A DNA stretch of 64,000 nt from Ipomoea triloba (taxonomy: Eukaryota; Streptophyta; Magnoliopsida; Solanales; Convolvulaceae). The translations under genes and the position numbers were made by a program. The notes under the pieces are model-generated. The model was not told the DNA's origin and did not search any database. It saw only the letters and a list, made by a program, of their open reading frames with translations. The stretch is taken from positions 19,138,890-19,202,889 of the forward strand of contig NC_044919.1 in the NCBI RefSeq assembly GCF_003576645.1, read 5' to 3'. Each line of letters begins with the position of its first letter. Position 1 is the first letter of the stretch. Shown here piece after piece: positions 23,803 through 34,504 of this stretch.

Positions 23803-26800
23803 CACGTACTGTGCATTTTCCAGTGCCATTTTTGACAAGGCAAAATGGATCACGTAGACCAGTCTGAACATGTCCACTATGACAACCATTTCTGCTTAGC
23901 CTCAACTTTGGAGTCTTGCGACCATCAAACAATGGATTAGAGCCATCAGACACACCATAGGGCTTGTTCGAGGTGATTACAGTAATGTTCATGTACTTCA
24001 TTTCTGCAAACTCATTTTGGCCTTCACCATTTTGTGCCTGCTTACTCATAATTGAAGTAGCTACACCACACATAAATACGTCCCACATGAAGTAGTTCTG
24101 CATTGCATGCTAACATCATCAGTAACTACATACAAAGCTATGATAAGGAATATGAATTTGTCTCATATAAGGAAATATTAATACATTGACCATCATAGGC
24201 ACATTATATTGCCGAACCATGCACAATTGCTTGTTCATATTAATCTCAACAATCTTAATTAACTTACATATTTAATTTGGATAGGAGCATGCATCTTACC
24301 GCGTAGAATTGATCATCATTGGCAAAGGCAGTATCGCGGGCCATTTTCAAGGACTTGAAAATGTACTGTGACTCATATGTGTGTTGATTGCGCTCAAAGT
24401 TATCAAAGAATTCTGCAGTAATGGGAATGGTGTTTGTGGCATCCAATGGAACAAGAGTAACTGGAATTCCAGAATGAATAACCTACAACGTAACACACAC
24501 AATAATGATCACAATCTATATATCTAGTGTTTAATTACGGGGAAAATTATATTATTTCTCGAATATCAAAAAAATCCACATTATACGTACCACCAAACCA
24601 CTATCACCACCATTTATATTATTATTGGAAATGTTGTTATATATATTCCAACAAAACACACGAAGACGTTTTTCTGGTATGCAACGTAACCAAACACTGA
24701 AAATGAAACCGTTTTCCTAGTTTCAAACACATCCTAAGTCAAACAAATTAAGCGAGATAGATGCATGTATGTATGTATCACCTGGTATGCAGCAAACGGA
24801 TCCATAAAAATGTTGTACTCTGCATAAGGATTACTAGCTAAATCAGTGAAGATATTTCCAATAATGTCACCTCCTTGCCCAGCTGCTCGCACACTGCCAC
24901 CCATCACATATATGTGCTCTACATTTTGTTTCAAATGAGGATTGCTCATGAGAAACATAGCCAAGTTTGTAGAGACTCCGATGATAAAAACAGTGGTCGG
25001 CCCAGCAGAAATTGTGTCCATCAATACTTGCTGAGCTGTGGGCTGCTCAAGTGGCCAATATCTTCTCTTTCCCTATTTTTAATTAAATTCCAATTTACAT
25101 GCACATCACTCTATAGACCAAAATACCCAAGTATGTGCCAATGAAATTATATATACCTGAGGGAGGAACCTCTTTCTTAAGCCAAAATTTGTGTCCACGT
25201 CTAAACGTCCCCCACGCCCAACAGGAATACTTTGTCTGTATCTACAATATCCAACTGTACCAACTCCCTGATCAATCAATTCTGGTATATATTAGCTAGG
25301 TACATGTTTTAATCAGATCAGGAAATTTTAAAACGGTGTAAAAAAAAAACCATACATGATACATCCATGAGAAATGACTTTTTTGCTGGTTTATTATAGC
25401 TTATTTCACCATTATTAGTTGTTTTACTTGGTTAAACAATCAATATGAATATTTGATTAATTAACTTTTTGTAATAACTTATTGCTCCAAAATGTTAAAA
25501 TTCAAAAATATGCTCAAAGCAACTTTTTTTATCAACTTTTTGAGAAAGTCATTTTGCATGTAATCAACTATTAGCCAATTTACCAAACACTTTTCTACAC
25601 TCAGCTAATGCTATTAATTAGTTAAACCTACTAACTCAATCAACTAACAGCTATTTAATAAACACCCTCTTGTTTTGATACATCAATTTCTAAATGTATC
25701 TTCTTCCCCAATTGGAAAAGAAAAAAAGGTGGGTTTTGCAATGTGGTGGAAGGTAGTTCTTCATGGTTTTGCAATAGAGATTTTATTATATTAGTTAGTA
25801 GAGATGGTCTTAATTAATAGACTGAAATACTTTTTACAAACTATGGAGTATTAATTTAAGAAATAAGCATTTAATTTCTAAAAATATCTACTTATTCCAT
25901 ACACAACAACAACAACAATATTATTACATAATTTCTAATACATGATAAAAACATGTAATGCATTTATATAAGCAAACTATTCTAGATACATGTTTTAATC
26001 AGATCAGGAAATTTTAAAACAGGATAAAATTTATAAAAAAAAAAAAATCCATCCATGAGAAAAGAATATTTTGCTCTATTTGTTTAGCCTTATTTGACCA
26101 TTATTAGTTGTTTGACTTGGTTGGTCAAACAATCAATATGATTATTTAATTAATTAACTTTTTGTAACAACTTATTATTTCAAAATGTTAAAATTCAAAA
26201 AGCTGCTCAAAGGAGTCAAAGCAACATCTTTTATCAGCTTTTTGAGAAAGTCATTTTGCATGTAATTAGCTACCAATCAGCTAATTTACCAAACATTTGT
26301 CTATGATCAGCTAATACTATCAACTAGTCAAACCTACTAACTCAATCAACTAACAGTTATTTACCAAAAACCCCTTATTTTGATACTTCAATTTCTAAAT
26401 GTATCTTCTTCCCCAGTTGGAAAAGAAAAAAAAAAGGTGGGTTTTGCAATGTGGTGGCCGGAAGGTAGTTCTTCATGGTTTTGCAATAGAGATTTTATTC
26501 TATTAGTTAGTACATGTTCTATGAGATGGTCTTACTTAATAGACTGAAATACTTTTTAAAAACTACGGAGTATTAATTTAAGAAATAAGCATTTAATTTC
26601 TAAAAACATCTACTTATTCCATACACCAATCGTTATACCCTGCACCACGGTGCACATAGCAATGTGCACCACGTACGTAAACGATGTCGTTTCAATGTTA
26701 GTGGACGCGGACGCGAATGACTACAGGGAATTCATTATCTACAATACACATAATTATTATTTAGAATACACGGAACGTTTGTCTAGAATACACATAATAT

Positions 26801-29800
26801 TGACACAAAATACACAGATGTTAGTAGACACGGACGCGAATGACTCCAGTGAATCATAATCATTATCTAGAATACACAGAACGTTTGCCTAGAATACATA
26901 GAATGTTTGCTCAGAATACACAGAATATTGACAAAAAATACACAGAACTCATTCTCCTAACATTCGAATGCACAACAAACACATCACAACCTATGTTAAT
27001 AACATGAATACACAGAATATTGACACAAAATACACAGAACTCGTCCTCCTAAACATTCGAATACACAAACACATCACAACATGTGTTACTAACATGAATA
27101 CACAAAACGGTTGCATCGAATACACAGAACGGTTGCCTAGAATATACAGAATGATTGCTTGGAATATACAGAATATTAACATATATAAATACAGAGATCG
27201 GCCGAAACGGGAAACGTGATTTCCAAAAAAACGGGCGGTTAATTTACAATGCTCAAAACGACGTCGTTTACGTACGTGCACGGTATAATTTGCCTCCATA
27301 CGCAACAACAACAACAATAATATTATTACATACATTTCTAATACATGATAAAAACATGTAATGCATTTATATAAGAAAACTATTCTAAAAAAAATCATAA
27401 ATAACCTAATACTAAACCCGTGAAAAATCAGTTATTTCTCATGAAATGATAATAACTTATTCTCAACAATAAGAATGCTCCATCCAAATTACTATCGGCC
27501 ACTAAATTTGCTAAAGTCACAATAGGGCAATAGTTGAAGTACCAAACTAGCAATGTAGTCATATTGAAAATTGAGAAACAAATGTGAGAATGCCATTGTA
27601 TTTGGAAAATAAAAGTAAATTCAATCAATTTAAAAGTGTTTTTGATTTACGGTAAAATCTACTGTCGTTATCCAAAGGCGCATTATATTACCGGTGAAAC
27701 CGGTCTTGTAATTCTAACTAACAAATGACCACAAAATAATAAATTACCTATGTTTTTGGAGGATACATGCATAAAGAAGAAAAGATGAAAAGGGCACCAA
27801 ATTAAATTCAATTCATTGTGGATATTAGTTCCCTTCATCCTTGTATATAAGTTCACAGATACACACAGCATATCGTATTATTCATTCTTCTTCTTCATTT
27901 TAGTCTGTAACAAATATCTTTGCATTCAATAATATTCAGTTCTGTTTTCCTCTTCACCTCACTGTGCACAATCCGACATGGTATCAGAGCTCGCTGGTGA
28001 GGGAGCTATGTCACCGCAGCTTCCGGCACTGGCGATTCACGCTGAGCTGCGCATTTGTCTACGGCGATCTATCCACATAGGATCCTTGGCTGGCCAACAG
28101 TACTTCAAGGGCTGTAGTTTGAGCATTCCTGAGAAGAATCAGTGGATGATGCTTTGCTCCGTAGCCTTCACCAAGTCAACAACAATGTTGCTCAAATTCT
28201 CCCCCTCCATTGCGAGTAGTAGTTCACGGAGCAGATCCGTGAAGATTGTGAGCACAGAGCTCGTTAATCCTATGCTTACAACCTTCAACCGTAGTCCATG
28301 GAGCAAATCCATGGAAAGTGTTGGAGAAAGCATGAGCACAGTGCTCATTAGTTCTACATCAGTGGCCATTGTCGTTCACGGAGTAGATCCGTGGAAAGCA
28401 CGAGCACAGAGCTCGTTAATCCTTCTTCAGTGGCCTCACAACAGTATATGTAACAGATCCGTGAAGAAGAGTTGGAGTATGTGGAGCAGATCCATAGATC
28501 TCCGATGTTATCTGTTGTTTATCGACGTCGTGATTGAGGATGAGTGCAAGAGGACTTGGATGCGAGGCCAAGCGGAGGTTGATGGAGTCCGTGTTTGGTT
28601 CTCTAGGTGGACGCCGGAGTGGTACGCAAAGGAGGATTTGCCATTAGCCTTGGTATGGATTCAGTTGCTTTTTCTGTCTATTCAATTGTTTCAATTTGAT
28701 ACGATTGTTGCAATTTGTGAACCGATTGGGAGGGAGATTTCCCTACGTTCTGCAACTATTCATAGAACAGAGCCGAATTTGGCCAAAGTAAGAGTTGAGA
28801 TTGATGTAACGAAGCATGTGAGTGAGAAAATATGGATTGAAATTGACAATGACTGGAGAGGTTTTTGTCAATTTATTGTAATGGAAAAGGTTTCTGAAGT
28901 CACTGAAGAGTTCTATGATTCTTATTGGAGTGATCTCATAGAATCTCATCAGCCAGAGGAGCTCATACTGAGTAATAATCTTTATGTTGTGGAAGGCATG
29001 CAGTTTGATCGTAGCCACATCTCCCCTCACTTTGTTACTGACAATGAGAAGGTGGTTGTTGAATATGAAAATTGCAAGCTAATTCTGGTTGACAAGAAAA
29101 TAGCAAATGCAAGGGATCTAGTTAATGTCTTGAAAGAAGCAATTAGAGGAGGATGCCCCATTATAGTAATTGTAGAAGACATAGAGCAGGAATCTTTTGC
29201 AACTCTAGGTCACTAAAACTTGCTGTAGTAAAGGCCCCTAGCTATGAGTGCTTTAAAGCTGTGGAAGCTGAATCCCTTAGGAAGATTCTTAGGCAGATTA
29301 CTTCCGTTGACTTTGGATTTATAGCAGCAGCAGGAAACTCTGAGGCTGCTGGGAATTCAGAAATTGTATTTGAAATGAAGAAATGCGAAGCTTCTGTTTT
29401 TTGCTATGTGAATGATATAGTGCTTGCCATATTAGAGCTTCTCAAAGTGCATGAGCAGGTTCTCTATGTAAACATTAACATACATCATGGTGATGGTGTT
29501 GAAGAGGTGTTGACTCATGAGACAGTTAGCTGCTTTGATTCTTATTGTAACGTGCACGGCTGGTATGTGAGTGAAAGGAGATTTACTTATATGTGCAAGC
29601 TAATCATAACTGTGAGTGATCTGTATGCAAAGAATAGGGTGTTTATCTACAGGTTGATAAGGCTGTCTGCACTTGAGCTTATGAAGAAAGCTAATAAGAT
29701 GGCTGTTGGAATTGGTTTGATTAAGTTGATGAATCCTATTGTCGTGAATAGGTACAATAGATTTTCTTCAAAATGGACTTACTCTTCATGCCAGGTCTGT

Positions 29801-32800
29801 CGACTTTGTCAGCAGCAGGATGAAAGACCAACCTGTTCTGTATGTGAAACACCAAAGAATCTTTGGATATGCTTGATTTGTAGCTTTGTTGAATGTGGAA
29901 GGTGTGAAGAAAAACATGCCATTAGACATTGGAGTGATACACAGCATCATTATTCTCTTGATTTAGAGACACAGCAAATTCGGGATTATGTAGGGGACAA
30001 ATATGCTAAATTTGTACATGCTGAGACAATTGCTGACAAAAGTGAAAGTTGTTATTCAAAGAGCAAACATGATCAGGGTGCTCTGGCAAAGTGTGTAAAT
30101 GAATATGCAGATGATCACATGATCAGTGTGGAACCAGAGGTGTTCGGAGGCATGCTAACATGGCACTCTCATTCAGTCTTCTCAAGGCCAGAGTCCTCCC
30201 TTACACCCTTTCTCTCTCTTTCATTCTAAGCTGGACATACAAAGTCTTGCATGTTCCAGCTTACGAGGGGGTGTTGGAGGATACATGCATAAAGAAGAAA
30301 AGATGAAAAGGGCACCAAAGTAAATTCAATTCATTGTGGATATTAGTTCCCTTCATCCTTGTATATAAGTTCACACAAGGCATAGCGTATTATTCATTCT
30401 TCTTCTTCATTTTAGTCTGTAACAAATATCTTTGCATTCAATAATATTCAGTTCTGTTTTCCTCTTCACCTCACTGTGCACAATCCGACAATGTTGCCCA
30501 TGACTTACCAACTCAAGTCAAGAAGACTAAGAGACATCAATTTAAAAGAGTTAATTCTATTAGTCTTAGATTTATAGTTGACATTCCATTTTTAGTCATT
30601 TTTTCCAAACCATCCTTCTTTGGTCCTAGTATTATTGTGGAATGACCAATTTTGGTCCCCCATCAACAAAACTGTTTAAATTTCGTAAAATATAAGGGCA
30701 TTTAGGTCTTCAATTATGATTTAAAAAAATAAAAATAAAAATATAATGAGTTAACACACTTTATATAAAAATGATCAAAATGTTATTGTATTTAACGATA
30801 TTTCTACGATTTTGTTGACAAAGGACAAAAAATGGTCATCCCATAATAATACTAAGACAAAAATAGATGTTCTGAAAAAATGACTAAAAGTGAATTGTCA
30901 ACTATAAAAATAGATGTTCTGAAAAAACAATCATATTTATTCTTCGAGTCACGCAAATGGGCAAAGAATGCTTGTCAGCAGCTTTAATTAAGGCAGGTCA
31001 GTAGCTTGTCTTAATTAATTATTGAATTAATTTATGGGAAAATGGAACTGTATCCGAGTTTAGTCCTTCAGTTATTTGCGAAGTGTCAAATTTAGTCCCT
31101 GGTTGTTAAATTTGATGGAAAAATTTTAAAAATATTTAAAATTTAAGGGGTAAAATAGGAAATTCACATTTTATTCTTCGTTCTTATATCAAAACCACTA
31201 CTACAACATTGTTTTTCACCTCCTAGCCTCTTATTTTCAAGATTCTTCAATTTTAAAAGCAATTTATATGACTTGTAAGAAAACTGACTCTTGTATAACA
31301 AACTTAAGACTAAGACAAACAAAGAAACACATGGTATAAGAATTGGTTTGGGACACCCTCACGTCTTTCATGAGAATTCTTAGAGAACAAGAGGTTGGTA
31401 TGGCATGAGTTGGAGTCTTCAATTAAGCCTGCAGCAAAGTCTTTGGGTTCACCCACTCAAATTTTTCTAAAATTAAAGAAATATATTTCCATTTTCCATA
31501 TACTTACTTTTCTTCTCCCAAACTTACTTGTTCTAAAAATAAAGAAGTATATTTCCATTTTCCAAATAAAGAAGTATATTTCCATTTTCCATATACTACT
31601 TTTTTTTAAACCATATACTTACTCTTTTTTTTTTAAGGTAAACGTAGCTATTCCATTAATTCATAACATAAAACGTTTACAACAATTATCAATGAAATGG
31701 TAAACCATTCCTTACAGTCAGACATAGAAATAACTTTTCTAACTATGCTATAGAAAACTTGAATCGCAGACTGTTTCATAACTATGAAGCTATGTTCCTT
31801 CAGGGAACTTAAAGCTTCATCAAAGATCTGGGTCTTCGTCATCATTCTTTTTTGCTCGCCCAGGATAAGATTAACACTTGTCGAAACCAAACTAAACGAT
31901 TTATGCTAATGAAAATGAAAAGCTCGTGAAAGTAACGAGAGGAAAAATGCTCGCCGTGAAACTAACGAGAGGAAAACACACTAATAGAGAAAATAAAAAG
32001 TGGTAAAGCCAAAGTAGGGTTGGGAGTTCAAGACTACCAACACAAACCCCAATACCTACCTACTATTATTTTAAGAAAACTGAAGAAGAAGATCTGTGGC
32101 GGTAGTCGGAGGCGGACGAAGCTGCAACGGTGGTCGGGGCGGAAGAAGAGCGAGAGCAAACATAGAAGGTGACCAAAACCGCCGGCTCAAAGCTCCATTA
32201 GAGCTCCGGCCGGAGGCCGGCGGTGGAAGCCGAAGTTGAGCAGCAAAGAAAGACGTTTGGTTTTAGAGAGAAAAGGGAGGCATCATTAGGGTTTTTCTTT
32301 AATTTTAGAACTTGTCATTTAATAAACCATATACTTACTTGTTCTCACTTACGGAGTATTATTTTTCTTGGAGAACGAAGCACACGCTTGAAATACGTAA
32401 TATTATGAATTTGTACATATATTCAAAATGTGCTTATCGATACAATTTGTATAAGAACCATATCACATGCATTTTTATATATAGTGTGTACAACTTTGAT
32501 TTATATTTTCTATTTTACACTTTTAATGATAATCGACTTTTAAAATATTTCACTTTTCGTATAAAACATTTAAAATGCACTTAAAAGTAATAGGGTGATG
32601 TATGATGAAATTCTCAATCATTAAAATAGAAAAGAATCAAAGTCAAGTATGTATTAATTACCTGCTCAATTATAGGTAGATATCCACCTACATTTGGTAA
32701 AATGGTACCATCGTCAAGTATTCCGTCCTCTCCTCCCACACCAACAGAAATATCATCGCGCCCCATCATATAAAGCAAATCATATATGTGATTCACAGAA

Positions 32801-34445
32801 TGTCCTGCATCACTCCATCCATTTGAGCTAATGCTTATTCCCTGCTACAATACATTATCTCAATCATAACTCGACTTTTTATAATTAAAAATAATAATCA
32901 CATTCAACTTCCATTTTTAAAAACGAAAGTTTGAAACTACACTATTGAATATTTGTCTATGTTAAATTATTCTTACAAATTTTTTATCATAATTATTACA
33001 ATCTTGTAATATTAGTGTTATTAACATTTATCTTTACGGTACATGGTGCAATGAATGATGCCATACATGACTATATTTAATATTAAAGCAATCGTGGTTG
33101 ATTGACATCTTAAAAAGTCCTTACTTTTATTAATTAATTAAATTTTGAACTAATTATTTAGTGATTTGTATTTATACATGCTTTTTTTTTAGACATACAG
33201 AATATATTAATAAATTAACAAAATCCCTAATCGCTCCCGAATTCTTCCTCACAAAGAGAGCTCATTTGCCATTTGAGTTACCTCATTGGGTTCGACATGT
33301 GAATACGTGCATATACATGTATAATTTGGTTCTTGGAAAGGTTTAATTGACGAAATTTTGAGAATCAAATTGGTTGAAATTGAAAATTAAGAACTACATT
33401 AACAGTTAAGAAATAATTGAGGGATCAAAATGTTGATTTTCCCATTACCATATAAAAATTATTTGTAATGCAATAAATGCCACGTCATATATTATATACG
33501 TATATACCTTAGAAAAGAAAAGGCTAAAGTGTCATCTAGCACCATGAACTATATCAAATTATTCATGCCGCACCCTGAACTTTCATATCGTATATATCGA
33601 GCCACAAACCAAAAAAAAAATGCGCCTAGAACTTTTAGCAGGTTTCCCTATCTTCCTGCTAACATGGCGTCTGATGTGGCATTTTTCTTAACCTTATGTT
33701 GTCAATGTAAGCGTTTACATATTTAGAATTAAAAAAAAAAACAAAATTATTATATTAAAACAACCAGAATTTTATTCTTTTTATTTTCATAATGTATACC
33801 TTTCAATTTTGCAATTCCAATGTTTCAAATTTTTTTTTTTCAGAATTTATATTTTTTTGGCTAATTTTTTGTTTAGTATTTTTTCAATTTTCCAAATTCT
33901 TACTGTTAGAATAATTTGCATATAACAATAATTTACTCATTACATCATTTATAATTAGTGGATATATTTATGTGGAAAAGATACTAAACAAAAAAAAAAA
34001 AATAGCATTTCTATAAATTTGAAAAATTGAAAAAATACTAAACAAAAAATTAGCCAAAAAATATAAATTCTGAAAAAAAAAATTAAAACATTGGAATTGC
34101 AAAATTAAAAAGTATACATTATAAAAATAAAGAGAAGAAAATTATGATTATTTTAATATAATAATTGTTTTTTAATTTTAAATATATAAACGCTCACATG
34201 TAGAGCTGTCAATACAGAATCGTGGGGCGGGCGGGCCAAAAAAGCCCGCCCTTTGGCGGGCCTGGAACTTCTAGGCCCGGTCCGCCCCGCCTAAGGCCCG
34301 CGGGCTAGGCGGGCCCCCGCCAGACAATTTTTTTTATTTTTTTTTAAATCGTTAGTTTATTTCTGTCTAAACTTTATCATTTTTACATACAAAAATAATT
34401 AAAATAATCAATACATATTTAAAAATTATAATATACATTGCTATG

Positions 34446-34504
<59 letters not shown>

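Larger units (their letters stand above)
27755..30490 (+). mobile_element. Gene-capturing LTR retrotransposon (Bs1-like), non-autonomous
   Basis: LTRs are 27755-27978 and 30272-30490, about 97% alike apart from two small indels. A primer-binding site, TGGTATCAGAGC, follows the left LTR at 27979 and a purine tract, GAGGGGG, precedes the right LTR. Target duplication ATGTT lies at 27750-27754 and 30491-30495. The 2.3 kb interior has no gag, protease, integrase or reverse transcriptase. Instead it holds fragments of cellular genes: DUF4283-like, Cpn60, histone deacetylase and UBP zinc finger. It must have moved with enzymes from another element, probably a Copia judging by the ends. It sits in intron 2 of the nucleoside hydrolase gene, antisense to it. 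Confidence 0.9.

Noticed and set aside
27978..30229. A functional histone deacetylase or chaperonin gene
   Set aside because: Only fragments of each family are present, enclosed between LTRs with a target duplication, and the deacetylase metal ligand is changed.
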